In this document: positions 38,852-47,992 of the stretch, piece by piece
Layout of the letters: each line of letters begins with the position of its first letter
Numbering within the stretch: position 1 is the stretch's first letter
From: Xanthomonas prunicola
GTDB lineage: Bacteria > Pseudomonadota > Gammaproteobacteria > Xanthomonadales > Xanthomonadaceae
NCBI RefSeq assembly: GCF_002846205.1
Contig: NZ_PHKV01000004.1
Span: 344,074-408,073, forward strand
DNA: 64,000 bases
Direction: 5' to 3'
The notes under the pieces: generated by a model
Databases searched by the model: none
Seen by the model: only the letters and a program-made list of their open reading frames with translations
Told to the model about the DNA's origin: nothing
Translations under genes and position numbers: made by a program

Positions 38852-39979
38852 TCAGCGTTTGCTGAGGCGCTCCATGGCCAACCGGACGCTGTTGGACAAG
38901 CGGGAGATGGCGCGCGCCAGGGTTCCAATTTCATCCTTGAGGTTGACCTCGGCGATGGTGTGGTTCCACTTGCCCAGGCTCAGTTCTTCGGCCACGGTGG
39001 TCAAGCGCTGGATCGGGCGCAACACGCGGCTCCAGATCAACGCCCATTGCATGCCGAGCAGCACGGCGCCGAGCAGCAGGCCGATGCCGGCGATCCACAG
39101 CGACTGGCGCAAGATCACGCCATTGACGTCGCTCCTGGGATACGCCGAGACCAGGGTGAAGCCCCAGTCGGGGACTTGCTGCTTGGTGATGACCCAGTCG
39201 TCCGGGCTTTCCTTGACGATACGCTCGATGGTGGCGGTATCGGTGGTTGCGCCGGTGGTGGACTGGAAGCGCAGCTTGTTCTTGCTGTCGAATACGGCGA
39301 CGAAGCCGGATTCAAGCACGCGGCGGCTGCCGATCACGCTTTCCAGCGCCTGGGTGTCGGCCTTGTAACCGACGTACCACGCGCCAATGACGCGCTTGTC
39401 GTTGCCGGCAAAGATCGGCTCGTAGCCGGTGACATACGGGTTGCCGAGAATGTCGACCACGCCGTAGAAACTTTCGCCGTTACGCAGCTTGGCAGCGGCC
39501 GGGCCGGTCGGATCGAGCACGGTGCCGATGGCGCGGCTGCCATCGTCCTTCTTGACGTTGGTGGAAATACGCACGAAGTCGTCGCCGGTATGCGAGAACA
39601 GCGTGGCGGTGCCTTCGTGGATGGCGGTGACCTCGTCGACCAAGGTGAACGCATTGGCCTGCGAGCGCTGGCCCAGCAGCAGGTCATTGGCGCTGCGATC
39701 GGCGACGCGTACTTCGCTGCCCAAGCTCGGTGCGCCCTGCGTGTTGGCTTCCTTGCGTAGCTGGCGCATGGAGGAATTGACGCGGTCGAGCATCATAGAG
39801 CGGGTGACTGCGAACAGGCTCTGCATAGACATCTGCCCGCGCTCGATGGAAGCCCCGACTTCGGACTTGACCCGGTTCGCTTCAGTAATGGCCAGAATGA
39901 CCGACAGTGCCACCACCATGACCAGCACCAAGGCCAGCACCGGCAACAGCAGGCGCACCCGCAAAGAGTGACGAAGCAT
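38852..39979 (-). CDS. Cache-domain HAMP membrane sensor without output domain
   Basis: A 375-residue membrane sensor. Helix 1 is at residues 9-30 (VRLLLPVLALVLVMVVALSV), then a periplasmic dCache/Cache3-Cache2-type domain to about residue 300 (HTGDDFVRISTNVKKDDG, YGVVDILGNPYVTGYEPI, RVLESGFVAVFDSKN), then helix 2 (SLWIAGIGLLLGAVLLGMQW) and a HAMP-like segment (RVLRPIQRLTTVAEELSLGK). The protein ends shortly after HAMP: no methyl-accepting, kinase or GGDEF domain follows. It shares an operon with the DUF4388-like gene, so a signal may be passed through that partner. A perfect 8-bp GC hairpin (CCGCCGCA-GCGCGG-TGCGGCGG, 40020-40041) lies upstream. Confidence 0.82.
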   Translation of the reverse strand: MLRHSLRVRLLLPVLALVLVMVVALSVILAITEANRVKSEVGASIERGQMSMQSLFAVTRSMMLDRVNSSMRQLRKEANTQGAPSLGSEVRVADRSANDLLLGQRSQANAFTLVDEVTAIHEGTATLFSHTGDDFVRISTNVKKDDGSRAIGTVLDPTGPAAAKLRNGESFYGVVDILGNPYVTGYEPIFAGNDKRVIGAWYVGYKADTQALESVIGSRRVLESGFVAVFDSKNKLRFQSTTGATTDTATIERIVKESPDDWVITKQQVPDWGFTLVSAYPRSDVNGVILRQSLWIAGIGLLLGAVLLGMQWALIWSRVLRPIQRLTTVAEELSLGKWNHTIAEVNLKDEIGTLARAISRLSNSVRLAMERLSKR

Positions 39980-40232
39980 CGCAATTCCCCTGAACGCGTT
40001 TAAATGATTGAATCGAGTGCCGCCGCAGCGCGGTGCGGCGGTCGGACGTAGCCGTTATCGGCTGCCGAACCAGATGCTGAAGCGGCCCCCATGCCGCTTG
40101 GCGGTGCATACGATAGCGCAACCCGATCGGTTTGCGCGCGCGGGGCTATCGCGTGTGTAGCCTGGCGTTCAAGAATGGTCGAGCGCGTAGCAAAAGCTGC
40201 CGTGCGTCGGCGCAGGACCGACACGCCGCCGC

Positions 40233-40874
40233 TCAGGTCTCCAACGACAGGATCCCGCGCCGCAGTGCGACGGTCACTGCATGGGTGCGGTCGCGTACGC
40301 CGAGCTTGGCCAGGATGTTCTTCATATGCGCCTTGACCGTTTCTTCGGAGATACTCAAGGCGCTGCCGATCTGTTTGTTGGAACAGCCGGTGGCGACCAG
40401 GTTCAGCACCTCGGTCTCGCGCGCGGACAGGGCATCGTCGAGCACATGGGCGGCAATGTTTTCTGCCACCGAGGCCGGAACATGCCGGCGCTGGCCGCGG
40501 CGCACGTCGCGGATGGTGTCGACCAACTCGCGGCGCAGTGCGCTCTTGAGCAGGTAACCGCAGGCGCCGGCCTGCAGGGCGCGCACCGCGCGCACGTCAC
40601 CTGTATACGTGGTCAACACGATGACCTTGGCAGCGGAATCGACACGGCGAATGCGCTGGATCGCTTCGACTCCGTCCACGCGCGGCATCTGCAGATCCAT
40701 CAACACCACGTCCGGACGCAGACGGGTGTAGCAGGCCACCGCCTGATCGCCGTCTTCGGCTTCGCCGACCACCCGCATGTCGTGTTCGGCGGCGAGCATG
40801 GCGCTGAGCCCATCGCGCAGCAGCGGATGGTCGTCTACCACCAGCACCCCGGTTGGGCGGACCATTTCAGCCAT
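40233..40874 (-). CDS. NarL/FixJ-type response regulator
   Basis: A 213-residue response regulator. The receiver domain has VLVVDDHPLLRDGLSAML, the phosphoacceptor Asp in DVVLMDLQMPRVDGVEA, Thr in VIVLTTYTGDVRA and Lys in GYLLKSALRRELV. The C-terminal LuxR-type HTH is SARETEVLNLVATGCSNKQI and SISEETVKAHMKNILAKLGV. The ATG at 40874 lies inside the kinase stop region (8-bp overlap); a longer frame has no support. It pairs with the following sensor kinase. Confidence 0.93.
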   Translation of the reverse strand: MAEMVRPTGVLVVDDHPLLRDGLSAMLAAEHDMRVVGEAEDGDQAVACYTRLRPDVVLMDLQMPRVDGVEAIQRIRRVDSAAKVIVLTTYTGDVRAVRALQAGACGYLLKSALRRELVDTIRDVRRGQRRHVPASVAENIAAHVLDDALSARETEVLNLVATGCSNKQIGSALSISEETVKAHMKNILAKLGVRDRTHAVTVALRRGILSLET

Positions 40875-43800
40875 TGGAGCTCTCCGTGGATCGTGCTGTG
40901 TGAAATGGCCACCAGCATCGTCTGGCGTGCACGTAAGCGGCATGGGCGGGCAGGGTGATCTGGATTTCGGTGCCGCTACCGGGGCGCGACCACAGCTGCA
41001 TCTTGGCGCCGATGCGCTGCGCGCGTTCCTGCATGCCGGTCAGGCCCCAGTGCCCGGTGCGGGCGTGGCCGTGCAGCACATCCGGGTCCAGGCCGCGGCC
41101 ATCGTCGCGGATGCGCAGCATGAAGTCACGTGAACCGTAACGCAGTTCCAGCGCGATGCCGGTGGCATCGGCGTGCCGGTCGGCATTGGCCAGCGCTTCG
41201 CGGCCGAGCTGGAACAGCTCGTCGGCCACCAGGGGGCGCAAGCGCATGGGCCGGCCGTCGACAGAGACCTGCAGTGCGGCGCTCGGCGGCGGCATGGTAG
41301 CGTTGCGCGCCCGTTGCAGGGCAGCGGCGAGGTCCTCGTGCAGGGATTGGCTGTCACGCAGCCCGTTGACGCGGTCGCGACCTTCGGCGAGTGCGTTTTC
41401 GGCCAGGTCGACGGCCTGTTCCAGCTCCAGCCGACGCGGGTCGTTCCAGGGCAGCGAACGGCTGGCGGCATGCAGCCGCAGGATCAGCCCCTGGGTGCCT
41501 TGCAGCAAGGTGTCGTGCAATTCGCGGGCGATGCGTTCGCGTTCGCGATAACGCTCTTCCAGGCGCGCGCGCAGCCTACCGGCCACGTGCCGGGTGCGCA
41601 TCCGCCACGCGATGCCGAGCGCCAGCAGCAGGGCCAGCGCGCAGCACACCTTGAACTGCCAGGTCTGCACGAAGGCGGCCTCGATGACAAAATCCAGGGT
41701 GTCGCCGCGCTCGTTCCAGACCCCATCGTTGTTGGCCGCGGCAATCCGGAAGCGGTAACGGCCTGGCGCGAGGTTGGTATAGAAGGCCTCGTTGCGGTTG
41801 CCAGCGTCCTGCCACCGGGGATCCACGCCTTCCAGCCGGTAACGGAACCGCACCCGTTCCGGGCGGGTGAGGCTGATCGCGTCGTAGCCGATGCGCAGGC
41901 GGTCGGTCCCTTTGGGCAGGTGCAGGCCATCCTGACGCGGGTAGAGACGGTCGTTAGCGACCACGTCGGTGATGAACACCTCCGGCGCGGTCGGGTTGCG
42001 ATAGGTGTGCTCGGGATCAAGCCAGGCCATGCCTTGGTTGGTGGCGAACCAGAGCAGACCATCGGCAGCGGCCACCGCGGTGGGTACCGGGGTGGCCTGT
42101 TGGGCGACGCCGGGCAGGCCATCCATGATGTCGTACAGGCGTAGGGCCCCGGTGCGCAGGCTGCGCAACAACGCCTGCCGGCCGATTTGCACCACGCCGC
42201 GATTGCCGTTCAACCAGAAAGTGTCGTGGCGGTCGCGCACGATGCCGGTGATGCCCTGCAGCAGCGGATTTGCCTGATCGGCCACTTGCTGGAAGCGGCC
42301 ATCGTGACGGAGCACGGCAAGCCCGCTTTCGCCGGCCACCAGGGTGAGGGCGGCGCTGTGCCAGATCGCGGTGATCGGGCCGACCGCCAAGCCGTCGTTG
42401 CCGGTGTAGCGCTGCAGCTGCCCGCCACGCAGCACGCTGACCTCGCCCTTGACCGTGCCCATCCATAGTGCGGCATCGGGCGCGGTGACGAGGACGGAGC
42501 AGGGTTCGTCCAGCAGGTGGGTCATCGCCTGCCAGCGATTGCCATCCCAGCGCTGCGGGCCGCTGGCGTCGGGGCATACCCAGGGAGCGTTCTGCGCATC
42601 GACGGTGAACGCGCGGATCGAGCCGGTTAGCACGTCCTGCGGTAAGGGCAGGGATTGCGTGCGTCCTTCCTGCAGGCGTAGCAGGTGGTTGTCACCGAGT
42701 AGCCAACCGTTGGCGGTGGAGGGCACTTTCAACACGCTGGCAGGAGCGCCGCGTTGCAGGCGTTCGATGCCCGAACGCGTCAATGCCAGCTGGCGCTCAT
42801 CGCGCAGGACCGCCAGCAACAGCGGTGCGTTCGGCGTGGCTGCGGCCGCGAAGATCGCCACCGCGGTGGTCTGGCCGGGTAGCAACGCCGAAAGCGGGAG
42901 CAGCGCGCGATGGCGGAAGCGGTTGAGCCCAAGGTTGGTGCCGGCCCACAGATTGCCTTCGTGATCTTCCAGCAGCGGGCCGGCGGTAGACGAGGTCAGA
43001 CCCTGCACCGGACCATAGCGTTCCAGCACCGGCGCCGGCGACGTGGGTTGGGCGACACGGAACACCCCGCCTGCGCTGTAGTCGCTGCCCCACAGCGCGC
43101 CGTCGCGCATGAACCGGATGCGACCCGCAAACAGGCCGGGAAACTGCAGCTGGTCGCGTGCTGCGGCGGATAACACCGCGCCATGCGTGTCGGTCAGCGC
43201 GAACACGCCGCGGTGCGGATCGGCGACCCAGATCGTGCCGTCCGGATGCTCGGCCATGGTGGTGAAGTGCCCGACCTGCTGCCCAGTGGACTCGAAGCGT
43301 TGTCCGCCGGGCCGCAGCAACAGGATGCGGCTGCCATCGCTCACCCACAGGATGCCGCGGCGATCGCGCAGCAGCCATTGCGCGCTTGCTTCCGGGTAGC
43401 CCCAGTCGGCGCCCGCCCGCTGCCAGCGTTGCCCGTCGAACCAGCACAGCCCGCCATCGATTGCCGCCCACAGACGGCCGCTGCCATCGCGTTCGATGCG
43501 GAACACCATCCCGTCCGGCACATCCTTGCCAGGGACGAAATGGGTGAGGTGACCGTCGGCTAGGCGATCAATGCCGGCGTTGAAATAGCCGATCCACGCG
43601 CCATCGTCCGCGGTCAGCGACAGCGCCGTCATGTTGTGCGATGCGTAGGCTTCGCCCTCCGGTGCTGCCTGCCGGGTGAAGTGTTCGCCGTCGAACTTGA
43701 ACAGCCCGAAGCCGGTCGCCAGCCACAACGCACCGCCGTCGGCTTGCTGGATGTCCCAGATATCGGCCGGTGCACCGCGCTCGATGCTCCAGGCGGTGTG

Positions 43801-43947
43801 GTGGAATTGCAGTAGCCCGTCGCGCGTCGTCGCGATCCCGGTCGCCCAGACCGGCGCGCAGAGCAGAAGTACCCAGCACAGCGTCACCACCGCAGCCGCG
43901 CACAAGCGCGACAAGAACGGCGAACGGATGAGGGGGGCATGCGGCAT
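40867..43947 (-). CDS. Propeller-type sensor histidine kinase (Reg_prop / Y_Y_Y)
   Basis: A 1026-residue membrane kinase. A signal/anchor lies near residues 12-33 (LCAAAVVTLCWVLLLCAPVW). The periplasmic region is a series of seven-bladed propeller repeats of the two-component regulator propeller family (DIWDIQQADGGALWLATGFG, MFRIERDGSGRLWAAIDGGL, LEDHEGNLWAGTNLGLNRF), followed by a Y_Y_Y domain (RFRYRLEGVDPRWQDAG). A helix near 765 (FKVCCALALLLALGIAW) leads to HisKA_3, with the phospho-His in RIARELHDTLLQGTQGL (about residue 811), and HATPase_c (LRIRDDGRGLDPDVL, GLTGMQERAQRIGA). The ATG at 43947 gives the leader; the frame is open further upstream without support. Ligand is unknown; related proteins sense oligosaccharides. 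Confidence 0.92.
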   Translation of the reverse strand: MPHAPLIRSPFLSRLCAAAVVTLCWVLLLCAPVWATGIATTRDGLLQFHHTAWSIERGAPADIWDIQQADGGALWLATGFGLFKFDGEHFTRQAAPEGEAYASHNMTALSLTADDGAWIGYFNAGIDRLADGHLTHFVPGKDVPDGMVFRIERDGSGRLWAAIDGGLCWFDGQRWQRAGADWGYPEASAQWLLRDRRGILWVSDGSRILLLRPGGQRFESTGQQVGHFTTMAEHPDGTIWVADPHRGVFALTDTHGAVLSAAARDQLQFPGLFAGRIRFMRDGALWGSDYSAGGVFRVAQPTSPAPVLERYGPVQGLTSSTAGPLLEDHEGNLWAGTNLGLNRFRHRALLPLSALLPGQTTAVAIFAAAATPNAPLLLAVLRDERQLALTRSGIERLQRGAPASVLKVPSTANGWLLGDNHLLRLQEGRTQSLPLPQDVLTGSIRAFTVDAQNAPWVCPDASGPQRWDGNRWQAMTHLLDEPCSVLVTAPDAALWMGTVKGEVSVLRGGQLQRYTGNDGLAVGPITAIWHSAALTLVAGESGLAVLRHDGRFQQVADQANPLLQGITGIVRDRHDTFWLNGNRGVVQIGRQALLRSLRTGALRLYDIMDGLPGVAQQATPVPTAVAAADGLLWFATNQGMAWLDPEHTYRNPTAPEVFITDVVANDRLYPRQDGLHLPKGTDRLRIGYDAISLTRPERVRFRYRLEGVDPRWQDAGNRNEAFYTNLAPGRYRFRIAAANNDGVWNERGDTLDFVIEAAFVQTWQFKVCCALALLLALGIAWRMRTRHVAGRLRARLEERYRERERIARELHDTLLQGTQGLILRLHAASRSLPWNDPRRLELEQAVDLAENALAEGRDRVNGLRDSQSLHEDLAAALQRARNATMPPPSAALQVSVDGRPMRLRPLVADELFQLGREALANADRHADATGIALELRYGSRDFMLRIRDDGRGLDPDVLHGHARTGHWGLTGMQERAQRIGAKMQLWSRPGSGTEIQITLPAHAAYVHARRCWWPFHTARSTESSNG

Positions 43948-44392
43948 CGCATCATTGTCGGGCGGGATCGGGGCAAGCACCACCACCTCTTTCGAGGGAG
44001 GGACGTGCGTGGCGAAATCGGTTAGTGCCCACCGCAACGGCGTACGTGTGATGCAGCAGCGTGCTGCGCGAACTTGTAGGTCAGCACGCAACGCCTCGGC
44101 ATGCTGCAAAACTCCGCTGCAACGGATCGCAGTGGCGTTCGCTTGGTGGTCGCGCTGTCTGCCTGGTGCGATGCGGATGTTCTGCGATGCGTTTGCGTTA
44201 TTTCGATTCGACGACGTGCGTTGTATCGGTGGACGACGCAGCGCTGCGCCGAGCGCGCATCACATCCACGCTACCCCATGGCCGAACACGGACATCACTA
44301 CCCCAAAAGGGGGAGCGATTCGCCTCACCATCAGGGGTAGGGCAGTGAGGATGTCGCTCGCACCATAGGGCCATTCCCCGCGGAGACGCAGC
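43948..44392. promoter_or_regulatory. Intergenic region with repeated CTACCCC motif
   Basis: No gene was found in this 445-bp divergent spacer. CTACCCC occurs at 44271-44277 and 44298-44304 and inverted as GGGGTAG at 44334-44340; a CCCC-AAAA-GGGG stem overlaps the second copy. The repeats lie 50-120 bp before the AraC start, where an operator for the NarL-type or AraC regulator would be expected. Confidence 0.45.
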
Positions 44393-44866
44393 ATGGCACC
44401 TCTGATTGTTGTCGGTGGCCCCGATATGCGTGCCGCAGCAAACGTGCAAACGCAGGCGCCGCGTGCGCGCGCTGTTGCCCGCGCAATGCAGTACATCGAC
44501 ACGCATTTGTATGAGCCTGTGAGCGTGGCGCATCTCGCGGAAGCTGCCTGCATGAGCCGTTTCCATTTCGCACGCGTGTTTCGTGATGCGATCGGTGCCA
44601 GCCCGATGGAATACCTGCGCCTTCGTCGGCTCGAACGTGCACAGGCGCTGCTGTGCGAAGGCCGCCACACCATCAGCCAGATCGCCACCGATCTGTGCTT
44701 CTTCGATCAAAGCCATTTCGTTCGCAGCTTTCGCAATGCGACTGGTTGTACCCCTGCGCGCTTCGCCGCGCAGATGGCGATGGATGCATGCGGCAACGCA
44801 CACATGTCAACTGCGCAGCGGTGCGTTGGTCATTCTATTTCACTTTCCCTGGAGCAACACGCATGA
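44393..44866 (+). CDS. Short AraC-family regulator
   Basis: A 157-residue AraC-type DNA-binding protein. Only the double HTH domain is present (residues 20-125): AMQYIDTHLYEPVSVAHLAE, AACMSRFHFARVFRDAIGAS, YLRLRRLERAQALLCEGRHT, ISQIATDLCFFDQSHFVRSF, RNATGCTPARF. There is no separate effector domain, so it may respond through a partner or be constitutive. Its stop overlaps the next start by 4 bp (ATGA), so it begins an operon and probably controls it. The C-terminal ~30 residues have no recognised domain. Confidence 0.85.
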   Translation: MAPLIVVGGPDMRAAANVQTQAPRARAVARAMQYIDTHLYEPVSVAHLAEAACMSRFHFARVFRDAIGASPMEYLRLRRLERAQALLCEGRHTISQIATDLCFFDQSHFVRSFRNATGCTPARFAAQMAMDACGNAHMSTAQRCVGHSISLSLEQHA

Positions 44867-45519
44867 CCACCGCAACTGCCGTGCCCGGCACATCCTTGCT
44901 ATCGCCCGGCGATCACACCCTGATTCTGATCGACCACCAATCGCAGATGGCGTTCGCCACGCACACCATCGACATCTCGGCGCTGCGCAACAACGTGGCG
45001 TTGATTGCCAAGGGCGCCAAAGGCTTCAAGGTGCCGGTGATCCTGACCACCGTTGCAGAGAAGTCGTTCTCCGGCCCGCTGTTTCCCGAACTGCCGGAGA
45101 TCTTTGCCGGCGAACCGGTGTTCGACCGCACCAGCATGAATGCCTGGGAAGACCAGGGTGTGATCGATCGCGTCAACGCCATCGGCAAGCAGCGCCTGGT
45201 GATTGCCGGGCTGTGGACCAGCGTCTGCATCGTCGGCCCGACGCTGTCGGCGATCGAGCAGGGGTTCGAGGTCTACGTCATCACCGATGCCTGCGGCGAT
45301 GTCAGCGACGAAGCGCACGAGCGCGCGGTGACGCGGATGGTGCAGGCCGGCGCCGCGCCCATCACCAGCGTGCAGTACCTGCTGGAACTGCAGCGCGACT
45401 GGGCACGCAGCGACACCTACGACCTCACCACCGGCATCGCGCGTGCGCATGCGGGCGGCTACGGCATCGGCATTCAGTACGCCAAGACCATGTTCGGCGC
45501 GCAGGAAGGCGGGCATTGA
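44863..45519 (+). CDS. YcaC-like isochorismatase-fold hydrolase
   Basis: A 218-residue cysteine hydrolase of the isochorismatase superfamily, close to E. coli YcaC. Asp in TLILIDHQSQMAF and Cys in VIAGLWTSVCIVGPTL match the catalytic residues; NAWEDQGVIDRVNAIGKQ and FEVYVITDACGD are family text. YcaC-type proteins are of uncertain substrate. The ATG at 44863 overlaps the AraC stop; a frame open upstream is not supported. Its stop overlaps a TTG start of the next gene. Confidence 0.9.
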   Translation: MTTATAVPGTSLLSPGDHTLILIDHQSQMAFATHTIDISALRNNVALIAKGAKGFKVPVILTTVAEKSFSGPLFPELPEIFAGEPVFDRTSMNAWEDQGVIDRVNAIGKQRLVIAGLWTSVCIVGPTLSAIEQGFEVYVITDACGDVSDEAHERAVTRMVQAGAAPITSVQYLLELQRDWARSDTYDLTTGIARAHAGGYGIGIQYAKTMFGAQEGGH

Positions 45520-45953
45520 ACGCATCGGCACCACGTGGCAACGCCGGCCTTGCAGCGGCAACGCTGATGCTGCGCATTGCCGGCGGCGGTTTCCTGTTGC
45601 CGCATGGCCTGGGCAAGTTGCTGGGATGGTTTGGTGGGCCGGGACTGGCTGGATTTGCCGCTGAATTACAGCAATTCGGCTTTCCGTCTGCGCAACCGTT
45701 GCCGTTGCTGCTGGCCTTGGTGCAGACGCTCTCGGGGCTGGCGGTGCTACTGGGTCTGTGGACGCGCGTCAGTGCTGCGCTGGCGGCGGTGTTCATCGCC
45801 ACCACCGTCGTGGTGGCCGTGCCCAAGGGCTGGTTCTGGATGCACGGCGGAATGGAATACCCGCTGATGTGGCTGCTGGTGTTGCTGGGGCTGGTTGCCG
45901 CTGGCGGTGGCGCATGGTCGCTGGATGGGCTGCGCAGGCGTGGTGCGGCATGA
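45516..45953 (+). CDS. DoxX-family membrane protein
   Basis: A DoxX/DoxD-type inner-membrane protein with four hydrophobic helices: ATLMLRIAGGGFLLPHGLGK, PLPLLLALVQTLSGLAVLLG, LAAVFIATTVVVAV and YPLMWLLVLLGLVAAGGG. A TTG at 45516 overlaps the previous stop (145 residues); the ATG at 45567 (128 residues) is an alternative start. DoxX proteins are linked to thiosulfate:quinone activity or redox stress. Its stop overlaps the amidohydrolase start by 4 bp, so it is part of the same coupled operon. Confidence 0.82.
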   Translation: MNASAPRGNAGLAAATLMLRIAGGGFLLPHGLGKLLGWFGGPGLAGFAAELQQFGFPSAQPLPLLLALVQTLSGLAVLLGLWTRVSAALAAVFIATTVVVAVPKGWFWMHGGMEYPLMWLLVLLGLVAAGGGAWSLDGLRRRGAA

Positions 45954-47908
45954 GCGGCGTACCGAATGATCACGATGCCGGACGACGCCTGTGGATGCAG
46001 GGCGCCGCCGCCGGTCTTGCGTTGGGCGCCTTGCCCGGCGCTTCGTCTGCTGCAAGGAAGTCTCCGATGGCCGATCTTGTCGTTCGCAACGCACGCATCA
46101 CCACCCTCGATCCACGTCAGCCCAGCGCCACCGCCATCGCAGTGGCCGATGGACGCATCGTGGCGGTGGGTGACGACGCGCAGATCATGGCGCTGGCAGC
46201 TGGCGCCCGCAGCATCGATGCGCAAGGCCGACGCCTGTTGCCCGGCCTCAATGACAGCCACACCCATCTGATTCGCGGCGGGCTCAACTACAACCTGGAG
46301 CTGCGCTGGGACGGCGTGCGCTCGCTGGCCGATGCGATGGCGATGTTGAAGGCGCAGGTGGACCGCACCCCAGCGCCGCAATGGGTGCGTGTGGTCGGCG
46401 GATTCACCGCGCATCAGTTCATCGAAAAGCGCTTGCCGACCCTGGACGAGATCAATGCCATCGCAGCGGATACACCGGTATTTTTGCTGCATCTGTACGA
46501 CCGCGCCCTGCTCAACCGCGCGGCCTTGCGCGCCTGTGGCTACGACAAGGCCACCGCCGATCCGCCCGGCGGGCGCATCGAGCGCGACAAGCTGGGCAAT
46601 CCCACCGGCTTGCTGCTGGCCAAGCCCAATGCCCTGATTCTCTACGCCAGCCTGGCCAAGGGCCCGCGACTGCCGTTGGAGTATCAGGCCAATTCCACCC
46701 GCCATTTCATGCGCGAACTCAACCGGCTGGGAATCACCTCGGTGATCGATGCCGGCGGCGGATTCCAGAATTATCCGGAGGACTACCAGGTCATCGAACA
46801 GTTGCACGCGGCCGACCAGTTGAGCGTGCGCATCGCCTACAACCTGTTCACCCAGAACAAGGGCAAGGAAGTCGACGACTTCCGCGGCTGGACCGAGATG
46901 CTGCCGGTGCGCAAGGGCGACGATCTGCTGCGGCACAATGGCGCCGGCGAAATGCTGGTGTTTTCGGCGGCGGATTTCGAGCAGTTCAGCGAGCCGCGCC
47001 CGGAGCTGCCGCCGGAACTGGAGCCCGAGCTGGAGCAGGTGGTGCGGTTGCTGGTCGAAAAGCGTTGGCCATTCCGTATCCATGCCACCTACGACGAAAG
47101 CATCGGACGCATTCTCGATGTGTACGAAAAGGTCAATGCCGACATTCCGTTCGATGGCCTGCATTGGTTCGTCGATCACGCCGAAACCATCACGCCACGC
47201 AATATCGATCGCATTCGCGCTTTGAACGGCGGTATCGCCGTGCAGCACCGCATGGCGTATCAGGGCGAAGCGTTTGTCGAGCGCTACGGCGTACAGGCTG
47301 CGCGGCACACGCCACCGGTGCGCCGCATGTTGGCCGCCGGCGTGCCGGTGGGCGCCGGCACCGATGCGACGCGCGTGGCCAGTTACAACCCATGGGTGGC
47401 GCTGTCGTGGCTGGTCACCGGACGCACGGTGGGCGGTCTGGCGTTGTACGGCGAAGAGAACCTGCTCGACCGTGAGCAGGCGTTGCGGCTGTGGACGCAG
47501 GGCAGCGCGTGGTTCTCCGGCGATGAGGGCCACAAGGGCACGCTGGCGGCGGGGCAACTGGCCGATTTCATCGTGTTGTCCGACGATTACTTCCGCGTCG
47601 ACGATGCCGCCATCGCCGACATCACCAGCGTGCTGACCGTGTTGGGTGGGCGCGTCGTCCATGGCGATGGCGACTTCGCCGCACTGGCGCCCACCTTGCC
47701 GCCGGCGATGCCGGATTGGTCGCCGGTCAACCGGTTCGGCGGCTATCACGTGGGCGGTGCGGTCAGCGGGCTTGCCAGCACCACCCACACGCATGGCCAT
47801 GGCTGTCGCGCGCACGGGCCGCATGGACATGCAGCGCAGCATGCTGCGCCCAGCGACGATCTGCGCGGCTTCTGGGGCGCATTGGGTTGCGCGTGTTTCG
47901 CGTTCTGA
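45950..47908 (+). CDS. YtcJ-like amidohydrolase with Tat-like leader and His-rich tail
   Basis: A 652-residue metal-dependent amidohydrolase of the YtcJ type. The start ATG overlaps the DoxX stop by 4 bp. The leader has a twin-Arg core (GRRLWMQGAAAGLALG), suggesting Tat export. The barrel motifs are present: LLPGLNDSHTHLIRGG with the HxH, then LRVRIAYNLF-type text, FRIHATYDESIG with a metal His, LHWFVDHAETITPRN, and VGAGTDATRVASYNPWVAL with the catalytic Asp. AGQLADFIVLSDDYF is the usual C-terminal strand. A final His-rich stretch (TTHTHGHG, HGPHGHAAQHA) may bind metals and is not part of the fold. Substrate unknown. Confidence 0.87.
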   Translation: MSGVPNDHDAGRRLWMQGAAAGLALGALPGASSAARKSPMADLVVRNARITTLDPRQPSATAIAVADGRIVAVGDDAQIMALAAGARSIDAQGRRLLPGLNDSHTHLIRGGLNYNLELRWDGVRSLADAMAMLKAQVDRTPAPQWVRVVGGFTAHQFIEKRLPTLDEINAIAADTPVFLLHLYDRALLNRAALRACGYDKATADPPGGRIERDKLGNPTGLLLAKPNALILYASLAKGPRLPLEYQANSTRHFMRELNRLGITSVIDAGGGFQNYPEDYQVIEQLHAADQLSVRIAYNLFTQNKGKEVDDFRGWTEMLPVRKGDDLLRHNGAGEMLVFSAADFEQFSEPRPELPPELEPELEQVVRLLVEKRWPFRIHATYDESIGRILDVYEKVNADIPFDGLHWFVDHAETITPRNIDRIRALNGGIAVQHRMAYQGEAFVERYGVQAARHTPPVRRMLAAGVPVGAGTDATRVASYNPWVALSWLVTGRTVGGLALYGEENLLDREQALRLWTQGSAWFSGDEGHKGTLAAGQLADFIVLSDDYFRVDDAAIADITSVLTVLGGRVVHGDGDFAALAPTLPPAMPDWSPVNRFGGYHVGGAVSGLASTTHTHGHGCRAHGPHGHAAQHAAPSDDLRGFWGALGCACFAF

Positions 47909-47992
47909 GATCGGCACCACAACGATGCGCCTGCCGGCGCATCCTGGCCCGTCACCTTGTTTGTTTCACCCCTCCACTGGAGCCTTGCCGCG

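Noticed and set aside
45425..47920. 831-codon minus-strand frame opposite the DoxX and amidohydrolase genes
   Set aside because: No domain, no ribosome site, and complete overlap with a coupled operon on the other strand.
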